This document shows positions 1-50,229 of a stretch of 64,000 bases of DNA, one piece after another. The position numbers were made by a program, and so were the translations under genes. Origin of the DNA: Escallonia rubra (lineage: Eukaryota > Streptophyta > Magnoliopsida > Escalloniales > Escalloniaceae); NCBI GenBank assembly GCA_033065855.1, contig JAVXUO010001312.1:124001-188000 (forward strand). The letters run 5' to 3'. The stretch's first letter is position 1, and every line of letters begins with the position of its first letter. The notes under the pieces are model-generated. The model saw only the letters and a list, made by a program, of their open reading frames with translations. It searched no databases and was not told the DNA's origin.

Positions 1-115
1 TTAAAATTGAAAAAAAAAATGGTTACCAAACGCTACTTTTTTTTTTCAGTTCTTAAAACTGAAAAAAAAAAGATCAAAAAAATTTTTTCTAACTGTCCCT
101 AAATCCTTTTGCCCT
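1..115. repeat. Tourist-like MITE fragment
   Basis: A run of A/T homopolymers around GGTTACCAAACGCT closely resembles the 3' part of the element at 40643-41079 (40970-41070). The left end lies outside the window, so only a fragment is seen. Confidence 0.45.
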
Positions 116-847
116 CCTTTTCGGTTTTCTGCAAATAATTTTCACTGTACCAACCCTCGGGTTGTAAGAATATATTATGTAGTTGTCACGATGACCTACG
201 TAAATTCATACCTCAATAGAACTATAGAACTGAGTGCAATTGACCCTTTTAAAATAAGTGCTTACACTGCTCTCTCTTGGGCAAATTGGTCCGCAAAGAG
301 ATTGGTGAAGGCCAGGGACAAGAATTATCAATGTAATATAAGAGGGTAAAATTGGCGCAAAACAATAGTCTGTAAAGTAGATTTTTAGTCACTAACACAA
401 ATTTATGCAAGGGAACAAGTATCTTCGAATAAGCGTTCTGGAGCTACTACTCGTAATTTAGCACTCCATTGGGGCCAGATTTTGTATTCACGTAGGAAGT
501 AATAGCGTCCATTCCTACTCTTGGAATTTAACAGAGTGAATTCTGGTAAAAAAAGATCATCGACAACAGAGGAAGCGTAAAACTTGGGATCGTCAAACAC
601 GTTTAGCAACTATTTTTGGCGCTCAAACTCGGTCATTTTAAAGAGGACTACGAAAGTGGCCAACACAACTGAAATAGACAGATAACTACATGTGATTGAG
701 TTTACATATTGAGTATTTTGTCATCCATTTTACAACAAGCATGCGACACAAGGTGCTATAACCATATATCAAAAATGCCCTTGGACCAGATAAACACTAC
801 AGGAAAAAAGCTAGATTTGGCAGAGGCTCTAGTATGTGCATCAAGTG
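116..847. other. GYRA 3' flank and probable 3' UTR
   Basis: No recognised gene. The bases just below 848 should be the GYRA 3' UTR. A 68-codon open frame on the minus strand at 609-403 has no family I recognise and no supporting context, so it is not called as a gene. Confidence 0.4.
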
Positions 848-39498
<38,651 letters not shown>

Positions 39499-40642
39499 GC
39501 CATTTGAAAGAGCAATCTCTCTCGAAATTTAGGGTTCTTTTGGGGGAAGAGCGACGAAATGGGGGTAAAGGGGGACTTGCAAAAACCCTAGAGATTTTAG
39601 ATAGGTTCTTGGGCGCCAAGTTCTTTCTGTGTGATAATATTATTTGCTTCCGGCGCGGGCAATTTCTGTTTTACCGTCTCTCTAGTAAAAAGTTCTTAAA
39701 TGCATTTGTCGACTTTTTCGTTAAACGAAAAATACAAATCAGATCAACTAATTTAATTTAGAAAAGGTAAAGAAAGGTAATCCGTATTGAAGAAATAAAA
39801 GCGCTTATGACTATAAACAATAATAATAAGAATTGCATCCGCCATGAACTCAGACTCTGGTCTGCTATAATTCAATTGAAGTGTAAAACAGTAAAGCAAC
39901 ATACTGCACTAGTATTTTTTTTTTTTTCTTATAAGAGTGACGCTGGAATGGTAAAGCAAAGCTTACCCCACCTGAAAGAATAAGCTTGGTAGCAAAAATA
40001 AAACAAATTTGAGGATGTTGTTTGTGGTTTGTTGTTTATGACTTTATGCCAACTATTTGAGTCCACAAAGAGCGTCTATTGAATGCAAAGCTGAATTAAG
40101 AGATTCATTGAGATGAGGATCACTCTAAAACGTGTTTCAGAAAGCAAACGAAGCAGAATATCTAAACATAGCTTCACCCGAGGCCGTCAAAGTTTCCTCT
40201 TTTCTTCCGGAAGGCGACCTAATGCAACAACCACCACTATAAAAATTGCTTTGAGAATTGTGGACCAGAGTAATTTGGAGTTTCGAAAAGCATAAGCGAG
40301 ATTCTAGATTTTCACCCGTATTATCATCGACGACATACTCAACTTGTGTACTGGCGTTAGGGAGAAGAGATTTATCCTCAGGCCTAGAAAAAAGTAATTT
40401 CGTAGAGGACCTAATATTTGGCTTGTTTTTGTTTTCTTATCCAACCACCACTTCAAGAAGATTAGTACCCATACCTTCTGCCACCAGAATAATCTTGTGA
40501 GGCTGAAACTTTAGACTCTTGAAAAATAATCTCATTCCTCATGTTCTAAGATGAAATAAAGATGTCGCTTGCATAAATAGTTAACTTGCATTTGTTGACT
40601 TATGGGGCTAAGGTGTCGTTGAGAAGGCATAGGTAAGTCTTA
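39499..40642. promoter_or_regulatory. GYRA 5' UTR, promoter side and upstream intergenic DNA
   Basis: The bases directly right of 39498 should be the GYRA leader and promoter. The first ~190 bp (to about 39685) are conserved in the decayed duplicate, which suggests the duplicated unit included the transcription start. I could not fix a TATA box. No gene is seen up to 40642. Confidence 0.5.
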
Positions 40643-41079
40643 GGCTCTGTTTGACAACACTTTCAATTTTGATTTTCAGTTTTTAAAAAAAAAAAAAACT
40701 AAGAGCAGTTAATTTTTTTTACTACAAAAACAAGTGGGTGTTTGATAACCCAGTTTTTTTTTTTTTGTGTTTAGCGATGGCGGTGGGCGACGGTGATGGT
40801 GGTCGGCGGCCAACGGTGGCTGTCGGCCGCTAGCAGTAGCCGTGGCTGTCGGCAATCGCCGGCGATGGGCGGTGGCTGCAGGCGGTGGGAGAGTGGTGGT
40901 GGTCTAAAAAAAAAAATCAAAACTGAAAACCGAAACTCATTTTTGGAGTTTTAAAAAACAGCCTTAGTTTAAAATTTGATTTTTTAAACTGAAGAAAAAA
41001 AAAACGAAAATTGGTTACCAAACGCGTTTATATTTTCCAGTTTCCAAAACTGGGAAAAAAAAGAGTATCAAACGGGGCC
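40643..41079. mobile_element. Tourist-like MITE (PIF/Harbinger)
   Basis: A 437-bp element with ends GGCTCTGTTTGACAACAC...GTATCAAACGGGGCC and TTA on both sides (40640-40642, 41080-41082), as in Tourist/Harbinger MITEs. The middle is GGCGGTGG-rich and the outer parts are A/T homopolymers. A relative is cut by the left window edge at 1-115. Confidence 0.72.
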
Positions 41080-41529
41080 TTAAATTTGGTTGTCTCGCGT
41101 TTGAGTTTTGCTGGAGATATTTTTTGAGAAGTAATTGGCTCTTATCGATGTTGTTAGAAATACTAATAAAAGAAAAAGGATGTTGTTACACATACATATA
41201 TACAAAAAGCTACTTACCTTGGAGATGGAAAATTCGCCCACTGGGTTAAAGGAACATTTTTTTCCTTAAGAGTGCATTAAAAAGTTCGGTTGCAATACAT
41301 AAGGGCCATAACCATATTTTGACTTGCGACAGTGACCTTTTAAAGGTCATTTGTAAGATGTCAGTGACATGACCGCCTCTCTTGCCAGACACAAGGGGAA
41401 GAGAGTTCAAAGAAAACAGAGTAAGTTGACTGATTCTTCATGCTCTAAACCTTTTAAGACTACTTAACTAACCTCTCTTGTGGTTGTTACCAGCCTCAAG
41501 TGAGAAGGAGGCCAAGGAACAAGATGTAT

Positions 41530-41859
41530 GAGCTCTAAGATCACATCTTTGGAATAAAATCCAGTTGGAAAAGGAAATCCAATTAGAGATAAGCTGCCCA
41601 TGAGCATTAGGAGGCAGCCCACCATCTTCCGCATAACTTGCTCATTTGACATGGCGTAAATCACCAAACCTGCACTCAGGAATAGTAATGCTTTCAAAAT
41701 GGCGTGATTCATTAAGTGAAAGACGCTAACCGAATACTTAGAGAGATGCCCCAAGAAAAAAATTATATAGCCTAATTGATTGCAAGTTGAATAAGTTATG
41801 ACCCTCTATAAATAGTTCTGTAATATTCCTGTCATAGCAGCAAGGAATAACATCATAGC
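41530..41859 (-). pseudogene. Nuclear copy of mitochondrial nad5, downstream part
   Basis: Minus-strand text reads [20 protein letters not shown], then [20 protein letters not shown] and DVILEL, an unmistakable match to plant mitochondrial NADH dehydrogenase subunit 5. Upstream (to 41859) MTGILQN and [13 protein letters not shown] follow in the right order. The reading frame is broken and residues differ from the conserved mitochondrial form, as expected for a mitochondrial DNA insertion no longer under selection. It continues beyond the inserted hAT element at 42985. Confidence 0.85.
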
Positions 41860-42984
41860 CAGGGGCGGAACTAGGCTTGTACAAGGGGGGGCTATAGCCC
41901 CCCCTGAGATTTTGAAAAAAAAAAAAATTTTAAAAATATATATAGTGTTTTTTTTCATTTTCCACTTTTCCTTTCTCTCTCTCTCTCTCTCTCCTCCTCT
42001 CTCGGCCGACTCATAGTAAGGTAGTCTCACAGTCACCGGAGTGCCGGACAGTCGGACACGGGACACCGGTCGTCGGTCGCCGTCATGCCGTCGCCGTGAC
42101 GCCGGCATCTCGGCTCCAGTCCTCCTCTCTCGGCTCTCTCAGGCCTCAGCCACCGCAGTCCGCAGCTCACCGCCCGCACGCCGGCTGCCGGCACCACCCA
42201 CCGACCCACGGCCACCGGTCGTCGTCTCAGCTGGGCTCTCATCAGTTGGTCGCCGTCCGTCCTCCGATTCCGAAGCGCGAAGGCCCTCCTCAGTCCGGTG
42301 GTCCCCACCCCAACTCCGGCCAGTCCCCACCCAACTCCGGCGACTCCGGCCAGAACAGATCTGGGCGGCAGATCCAGCTTAGATCTACCGTCTGCGAGCC
42401 GGCGCACGAACCGAGGAAGTTCCGCCACTGCCGTTCGGCGGTCACGGCGCTTGAACAATTTGATTAACATTGCGACAACGACGCCGTTCTGATTTCTGAG
42501 GACCGAGGTCAGTGTGCATTTTGAACAATTTCTTTTGCTATTGAGAATTGATTATTTGATTAATAATTTTAGGTTGTTAGTTGTGTATTTGATAATTTAG
42601 ATTACTAATTGATGCTTTATGGATGTTAATCGTGCATTGAGCACTAAGATTTGAGATTATTGATGAAGGATGTGACCCAATTGGATTTTTATCCCATTTG
42701 AGCATTGATTATTTGATTGATAATTTTAGGTTGTGTTAATTGTTCATTTAAAAATTGAGATTATTTTCATGCTGATTATATGTTGTTAATTGTGCATTGA
42801 GCATTTGAGAATTGAGATGGTTGATGGAGGATGGGACCCAATTGGATTGAGATGTCGGATATGTGATTTAGTTGAATGGTGGGGTGAAATTAAGTTAATT
42901 AAGTATATTTTTACTTATAAAAATATTTATCTCCTTCGGTATATTTTTAGCCCCCCCTGGGATAAAATCCTGGTTCCGCCACTG
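41860..42984. mobile_element. Tip100-type hAT element inserted in the nad5 copy
   Basis: A 1,125-bp element with ends CAGGGGCGGAACTAGG...CCTGGTTCCGCCACTG and perfect 8-bp duplications ATCATAGC (41852-41859 and 42985-42992). The CAGGGGCGGA end is the Tip100-group signature. The interior has a strongly GC-rich block (42010-42500) with overlapping open frames on both strands that look like composition artefacts, followed by AT-rich DNA with repeated TTGAGATT words. No transposase domain, so it is non-autonomous. Confidence 0.92.
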
Positions 42985-43290
42985 ATCATAGCTCCTGCAA
43001 AAGTATTAACAATCAAAGCCATGGGTGAGTATTTCAAATAAAGGGGAACACCTTGCTATCATGAAAACGCCGGTTGTTACCATAGTAGCTGCATGAATCA
43101 TAGCGGATACCGGAGTCGGACTCTCAATAGCCTCAAGTGAGTACGCAATCATATTTATGCAGATTTCCAGCAGCAATAAAGAGTAAAATAGAAATAAGAT
43201 TTATGGCAGTCAAACATGGGCGTAAATGCAAGATGCCAGCAGAATGATTGGCGGGATAAAGATTAGGGTTGCTTCCTTCCGACCGCGTCC
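42985..43290 (-). pseudogene. Nuclear copy of mitochondrial nad5, upstream part
   Basis: Continues 41530-41859 across the hAT element. The minus strand reads [19 protein letters not shown], then [11 protein letters not shown] and [10 protein letters not shown], and before that a worn [17 protein letters not shown], in the order expected in plant ND5. Broken and diverged. The outer border near 43290 is approximate. Confidence 0.83.
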
Positions 43291-43764
43291 TTCCTTGTGT
43301 GTTGAAGATATAAAGCGAGATTTTCCTATTGGAATGTAAGGAAGATCAACTCATAATACCTTTAGAGTGTAATAGGTTCATTTTACATTATCGAAATATC
43401 TTATATGATCGAGTACTCATTTCGAGTCGAAAAAAGCCCAAGTGGCAAAAATGCCGATAAGCAAGTAGACAAGTTTCTTGTTGGATAAATGGTCGTATAA
43501 TAGGTTTGAACTCAACACATTTGAGAACGAAAAGTAAGATCTAAAGCAAGTCTCATATCCTTGTTTTGAACATAATTAAATGAAAGGCCAATCTTGCAAG
43601 GTGAATTTAGCATAAGGTTAAACACTCTATTAGGGACCTTGGTCTTGACTCTTCCCTGTGGTATTCTTTCTCCTTCAACTCTTGGAATCACATCCAGCAG
43701 TGGTTGGTACAACTCGCTAAATCTAATTGCTTCACCTACTTCATTGCCCCCAGTATTTTGTTTG
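43291..43764. other. Unassigned DNA between nad5 copy and LTR element
   Basis: A minus-strand open frame at about 43512-43770 reads VPNRVFNLMLNSPCKIG and similar. I do not recognise the family and there is no start, splice or neighbour evidence, so it is not called as a gene. It could be part of the mitochondrial insertion or of an older transposon. Confidence 0.3.
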
Positions 43765-43769
43765 TGTTG

Positions 43770-46505
43770 TGTTGTGGCCAAAAACTGACCGGGACCGAAC
43801 GAGCGTCGGTTGGGACCAAACGAGCACGCGAGCAGACCTGCAAAGCACAACACGAGCAAACGGTGACGCGCCGGGACCCCCGGAGGGGGCTCCGGCGGGG
43901 AGCCTCCGATGCTTAAGTCAGTCCATCATTTTGAGAGAGTATCCGATAATATCATAAAGTGTCAGACCTTACCTTCTTCCTCCCTTTCACTTTCATTTTA
44001 TTGGAAAGTATTAAATGGTCGGTTACGTCCCCTTAATGGGAGTTAACAAAATTGATGGGTAGTTATTTACCCATAATGGGAGAGTGGGAGAGTGGGTAAA
44101 CTCCACTTCCTACCTCTCCAAGAGTCATGGGGCAGTTTCAGACTTCTCTGATTGCGACACATGTCGCTCTCCCACATGTGTATATTTTTACCCATATCAT
44201 TTGCCCCCCATTCCATGTTCTTTCTGAGAAAGAATGTGGAAGCAGGATAATTGACTTATCATCAAATTTTGGACCCTATTAAGGGATGCTCCGCGTTAGG
44301 AATTTAAACCAAAAGTGATATATCTATCTCATTGGTAGAGTGCATAAACTTTTGGTTTGGCAAAGGCGGGTTTGTTTACCCGGCCTTCCGAATACAGACT
44401 TAGAAGGGCTCGCCTACTCAATTGGCAGAGTGGAGGCCTTAAACATGCTCGCCTACTGCTGGCTGAGTAAAGAGAATGGATGCACTCGTCTACTCTACTG
44501 GGTGAGCAGAGAGTGAGATTAATGTGCTTGTCAGCTCGGCTTAGCGAGCTGAGGCTTAAGAGACTTAAAGTAGCTCGTTTGTTTGGCTGGGTAAGCAGGG
44601 AGACTTTGAGTCTAATGCATTTGTCTTCTTGGGTTAGCGAGCGGAGGATTGACTCTAAAAGTGCTCGTCTGTTCGGCTTGGCGAGTAGAGAGACTAAGAG
44701 ACTAATGTGCTCCTCTACTCGGCATGGAGAATAGAGGCTTAGTCTCTAAAGGTGCTCATCTGTTCAGATTCGCAAGCACAGAAACTAACCTCGGAGGGAG
44801 CTTGTATACTCGACTAGGCGAGTATAGGCAGAGGGGTCTAATGTGCTTGTCTGCTCGGTTTTACGAGTAGAGGCTTAGACCTCGAATGGAATTCGCCTAC
44901 TCGACTAGAGTAAAGGTATGGGTCTGTGCGCTCGTCTGCTTGGCAGAAACTAAGACCAAATGCGATTGTCTACTCAGTTAGAGTAGACGCATGGGTCTGT
45001 GCGCTCGTCTGCTCGGCAGAGGCTAAGACCAAATACGCTCGTCTACTCGACTATAGCAGAGGCATGGGTCTGTGCGCTCGTCTGCTCGGCAGAGGCTAAG
45101 ACCAAATACGCTCGTCTACTCGGCTAGAGCAGAGGCATGGGTCTGTGCGCTCGTCTGCTCGGCAGAGGCTAAGACCAAATACGCTCGTCTACTCGGCTAG
45201 AGCAGAGGCATGGGTCTGTGCGCTCGTCTGCTCGGCAGAGGCTAAGACCAAATACGCTCGTCTACTCGGCTAGAGCAGAGGCATGGGTCTGTGCGCTCGT
45301 CTGCTCGGCAGAGGCTAAGACCAAATACGCTCGTCTACTCGGCTAGAGCAGAGGCATGGGTCTGTGCGCTCGTCTGCTCGGCAGAGGCTAAGACCAAAGG
45401 TGCTCGTCTACTCGGCTAGAGCAGAGGCATGGGTCTTATGCGCTCGTCTGCTCGGTAGAGGCTAAGACCAAAGGTGCTCGTCTACTCGGCTAGAGCAGAG
45501 GCATGGGTCTGTGCGCTCGTCTGCTCGGCAGAGGCTAAGACCAAAGGTGCTCGTCTACTCGGCTAGAGCAGAGGCCGTCATGTCTTCTTTACTCAGCTTG
45601 GTCGAGTAAAGAGCTAGGAATTTGAAGGATCTCTGCTCGGTACGATAAGTAGTGACTTAAGGATTCAAAAGACCCCTGCTCAGTCTGATGAGCTGAGAGG
45701 TAGGAGTCGATCGAGGCTCTTCCACTCGTTCTGGCAAGCAGTGAGCTAGGAATCCGAAGGATCTCTACTCGGTTTAACGAGTAGAGAGGTAGAAGTCCAT
45801 TAGAGTACATGTTACTCCAACGAGTGAGAGCTAGGAATCAAAAAGAGCATATGTGCTCTTCGAGGCTTACATGACTCCTTAAGAAAGGAGTATGAGTGCT
45901 TAGCTGGACCAATGTTTAAGCGACCCTATATTGAGATGAGGCCGGGTGCCCGGCTAAACCAACGCATATGTCCTTACTGAAGGTGCGCCAAATGATCAAT
46001 GGCACTGTGATGCTGAGCTTCTCAAATAATTGATCATGAGCGGCTAAAGCACAGTTAAGGTACTAATGAGTGAGCCTTGTAATATCTCTTTTTGAGGCTA
46101 TTTTTATTTCTGGAATGACGACGCTCCTTGTCATTTAGAAAAGGTGTTTGGTCATTATAACGGTTTTGGTTATTCTCATGATGCACAAGGCAAGATTATT
46201 TTTTAATTCACCGTTCGGGTGACCTTGGACGTTGGTTGCAAAAGCACTCAGTGTAATGATGATGAGGTTAGGTGAGGCATCGATGCATAGGTTGTCGTTG
46301 ACATGTGATGGTTTATAGTGCTCGGTAAATTCGAGAGGGACGATTGACCAAGGCTTGAAACTGCTTGATAGATTCTTACATGGCATGAGTGGTGATGAGT
46401 TGGTCGTGCTGCTTAGCCATCGTGTTGTGCTTTGCAGGTCTGCTCGCGTGCTCATTTGGTCCCAACCGACGCTCGTTCGGTCCCGGTCAGTTTTTGGCCA
46501 CTACA
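43770..46505 (+). repeat. Probable 5' LTR with inverted-repeat ends
   Basis: About 2.7 kb. The first ~85 bases (GGCCAAAAACTGACCGGGAC...) are the near-perfect inverse of the last ~80 (...GTCCCGGTCAGTTTTTGGCC), which is much longer than the few bases of inverted repeat usual for LTRs. It contains the tandem array below. Confidence 0.6.
44400..45830. repeat. 73-bp tandem repeat array inside the LTR
   Basis: Unit of 73 bp containing GCTCGTCTGCTCGGCAGAGG and GCTCGTCTACTCGGCTAGAG. Phase-matched unit starts fall at 45001, 45074, 45147, 45220, 45293 and 45366. About eight near-identical copies fill 44935-45585. Both flanks (44400-44935 and 45585-45830) hold degenerate versions of the same CTCGTCTRCTCGG word, so the homogeneous core looks like a recent expansion inside an older array. 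Confidence 0.9.
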
Positions 46506-47358
46506 TTTTGACGCCATCCGTGGGACCTAGAGTTGTCAAAAGGGCCGGGCGGCCCGCGGGCTGGCCCGACCCGGCCCGACAGGTGAACAATAACGGCCCA
46601 GCAAATTTGGGCTTGGGGCCAGGGCCTGGACCAGGCCAAAGAATTCTGGGAAAAAGCCCGGTCCGGCCCGAAGCCAGCCCGGTTCTGGGGCCCAGTTCGG
46701 CCCCACCACTTGGTTTGAATTTTTTGGTTTCCCCCATTTCTTCCACCCCTTTTCCAAAATTCCACTTTTACCCCCCCAACAGCAATATAACGGCTAGTTT
46801 GGGGGGTATTTTAGTCTAACTTCATTTTTCCAACTCCTTTAAAGGTTTTTACACTCTTACCCTCCCCAACAACTATAAACGGATAGTTTGTAGGGGTATT
46901 TTGGTCTTTTGTGAAGTTTCTAAAATCTATAAATTCACACCATTTCTCTCTAATTTTTCACACCAATCTTCTTACTCTCTCTTACCTAAACATTCTATAT
47001 TTCTACAAGCTTTGCTACTATTTTCCTCTCCAATTACTACTCTTGCTAATTACTACTAGTATTTACTAATTAGTACTCTTGTTTATTAATTACTAGTCTT
47101 ACTAAATTCTAATTACTAACTACTACTCTTATTAATTTGTTACTCTCTAATTCTTTTGTCTAGTAATTAGTAATTAGTGAATTTTTATTTATTAATTACT
47201 ATTACTAAATGCTTTTTAATTACTAACTCTCTCCACATTGGATCAGAATTACCCTCAGTGATTAATATTTGTTACTCGTTCATTCTTTTAATTGTTATTT
47301 CTTATTACTACTCTTATACTTGTGTATTTAGTTACTCTTACAATTTTTAGCGTGAAAT

Positions 47359-49636
47359 ATGGCTGGATTATTGAAGAAAATGAGGTGTGCATCGTCATCA
47401 CGAAAAACATCATCATCATCGCAAGCACCACCACCAGCACAAGCGCCAGCGCCACGGCCATCACAAACACCAATCCAAGCACCAACACAACCATTCGTTC
47501 CTAGACGAATGAGTACAGGCTGTATGATAGATACCCAAGCCAATTGAGAGTTCAATCAAAACATTCCAGATTTTGAATACATGCCTGATGAAGACCCCCC
47601 GCATTATAGTCAATGACGCAGCTCGGTTGGCGAAGCTACTACTCCGTGGCATAATCTCAACCCTATGCTTGGTCATGATGAAGAAGGGCCGAGCAATGCC
47701 TCCGGTAACGTGCCAGAAGTCCAAAAGGGAAAAAAAAAAGAAAGCCGAATGTTGGAATCATTTCGATGTAGTTACGGTGGACGGTATCCAAAAAGCTCGA
47801 TGTAAGTACTGCGCTAAATTATTTTCGTCTGGTAGTGGTAATGGACATCTTAACAGGCATTATCCTCAGTGTGCACCTCGACAAGGCCACGTCGAACCTA
47901 CCCAAACGCAGTTATCTTTTGACGGTAAGTTATTTGTTTATAATCAGCGAGAGCAAAGAGACGATCTCGCTGAATTTGTTATTCATGATGAACAAGCCTT
48001 TTCTTTTGCCGATAATCCTAAGCACTCTAGATATATGAACACATACGTTCAACCTTTGTACAAAAAGGTTCATAGAAACACAACTAGATCCGATGCACTC
48101 CGACAGTACAATGCTGCCAAAGCACGCCTTATCGATTATTTCGATAAATTTGACGGTAAAGTTAGTCTTACTTCTGATATTTGGCAATCTCCTTATACTT
48201 TTGTTAGTTATTCTTGTGTGACCGCTCATTGGATTGATGCAGATTGGGTTATGCACAAGAGAATCATCGCTTTCGAGCACTTTCCTTTTCCGCACGATGG
48301 AATGAACATTGCTATTCTTATATTAAAAGCATGTACCACATTTAAAATAAAGGATAAGATTATAAGTGTTAGTTTTGATAATGCTTCTAATAATAAAGCT
48401 GATGTTGCAGCTTTAAAGGAGACGCTTCAACCTGTACTTAATGGTGAATTATTTCATGTTCGTTGTATTTGTCACATTATTAATTTAATTGTTCAAGATG
48501 GTTTAGCTGCTGCAGGAGATATTCTTCTCAAAATGAGGGGTATGACAGCGTATGTTAATAGCTCGAGTCCGAGAACACAACAATTTAAAACGTTGTGTGT
48601 TCAATATAATATGCCTCGCAGGAGAGCAGTTACAGATGTGGTCCACAGGTGGAAGTCTACATACCACATGCTTTTACACATTCTGGCATACCGAGAAATC
48701 TATACGCATTTTCTACTAACCCAGTTTCCAGCCGGCTTGCCAACTTAAAAGGAATGGCAGATGGCCACATACCTAGCTGATTTTTTACAGGTATTCTACA
48801 CGTCTACGAATTTATTGTCTGGTACGTACTATCCCACCTCTCCTCTCGCTGTAATAGAAATTCTCAAGATGGCTACAATGTTAACAAAATGGAGATATAT
48901 AGGACCCTTTCAACAAATAGTAAAAGAGATGGATAAAAAATTTAATAAATATTGGAAGAAATTGCCTGTTATTTTTGTTGTGGGTACTTGTTTAGATCCT
49001 AGGTTAAAGTTGCATGGCGTAAACGCCTCGATACAAGAGATATCAAAATTAATGTGCTACACAGCAGAGGAGACAACCGCACTCACAGCAAAAGTGAGCA
49101 AGAGGTTTGAGGACTTGTTCAACCTCTATCGTAATTCTGCTGACGTGCGCGAGTGAGCTACATTATCATCCACTATTGAGAGGTATTATGCGCCATACCT
49201 TCAGGGCTTTGAACATCTAGTAGCAAGACAACTACCAGGTGAAGGTACTTCTAATTCGGCAGGTTCGAATACTTTTTCTTCTTTTAATGAGATTGGTGTA
49301 TATGCAAATACTGATCATTATTCTGATTTATCAAGGCAAGAACATGTTAATTTTAATTTGTTAAATTTTTGGAAACAAAATCAAAACATGTATAAAACTT
49401 TATCCCAAATTGCACGGGATGTACTGCCAGTGCAAGCCTCTACGGTTGCTTCAGAGTCGGCATTTTTAGCCAGCGGGAGGGTTTTGGATGACAGGAGGAG
49501 TCGTCTTAACCCCGAGTCGCTCGAGCTATGTGTATGTTGGAAGGATTATCTTGATGCGAAATACCGCGAGCAAGATAAACCGATTGATGATTGGAAGAGC
49601 AGTGACTCGGATATTGAAGTACTTCCGGATGATTAG
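47359..49636 (+). pseudogene. hAT transposase with BED zinc finger, broken
   Basis: Catalyses cut-and-paste of hAT elements. Begins MAGLLKKMRCASS with a Ser/Pro/Gln-rich tail. The BED zinc finger (WNHFDVVTVDGIQKARCKYC, then GNGHLNRHYPQC) lies at about 47752-47872. The RNase-H-like core follows with TSDIWQSP and ISVSFDNASNNKAD. The C-terminal hAT dimerisation domain (ASTVASESAFLASGRVLDDR, LNPESLELC) ends at 49636. In-frame stops are seen at 47545, about 47614, 48746 and 49154, and the frame changes at an A-run near 47730, so no full protein can be made. Three of the four stops are TGA, compatible with decay of CGA codons in methylated DNA (inference). Confidence 0.93.
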
Positions 49637-50170
49637 GTAATTTGTTTTTATTTTCCTCTTTTGATCCTTTTGGTTGACGTTGCAGATTTCTTGATTTTTG
49701 ATTGCTGATATTTTGGATAGACATGTTTTGAGGTATATACATGCATTCTTATTTTGATTGTTAGAGTTTTAAGAATAATTTTTTTCACAAAATATACTTT
49801 TTTTTCATATATATAAAATAAATTTTTACAAGCAAGATATATATTTTTTCGTATATATAAAAAAATAGGTAACTTCGCCTGTTTGTTTACAAGCAGCCGG
49901 TCAAGCCCGGATAAAGGAGGAGGGCCTATGAACACATTTATTTTTCTATACTTATTACTTAAGATCGTCTCGGGAATTAACATGTATCAATCCTGGGTTT
50001 TCGGCCAATTAGTTTGAAGTAAATATCAAATAGTAGAAACAGTCTCTCTTAAATAGTAATAATTGTTATGTGTTCAGATTTTATTAATAAAGTCATAAAG
50101 ATCACCAAGAAGAGTAAGAAAATATTTAACATATAGCAAAAAATAAAATGAGAGACAAATAAATATATCT

Positions 50171-50179
<9 letters not shown>

Positions 50180-50226
<47 letters not shown>
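50180..50226. repeat. (TA)n microsatellite in the hAT tail
   Basis: About 23 TA repeats in uninterrupted series, within the 3' non-coding part of the hAT element. Confidence 0.9.

Positions 50227-50229
<3 letters not shown>

Noticed and set aside
403-609. 68-residue minus-strand frame just beyond the GYRA stop
   Set aside because: No recognisable family, a stop just upstream in frame, and no splice or start support. It may be 3' UTR or transposon remnant.
42033-42470. Long open frames on both strands in the Tip100-type element
   Set aside because: GC-rich composition removes stops in all frames; the peptides are Arg/Gly/Pro-rich with no domain.
43512-43859. 115-residue minus-strand frame
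   Set aside because: Its N-terminal part lies in the start of the LTR fossil and the rest matches no family I know.
44290-44440. tRNA-like words near the LTR array
   Set aside because: Phrases such as TTGGTAGAGT and TTGGCAGAGT look like D-loops, but no cloverleaf with matching acceptor stem could be drawn.
44400-45830. CRISPR-like array
   Set aside because: Units are head-to-tail with no unique spacers between them and the setting is a plant LTR. It is an ordinary tandem repeat.
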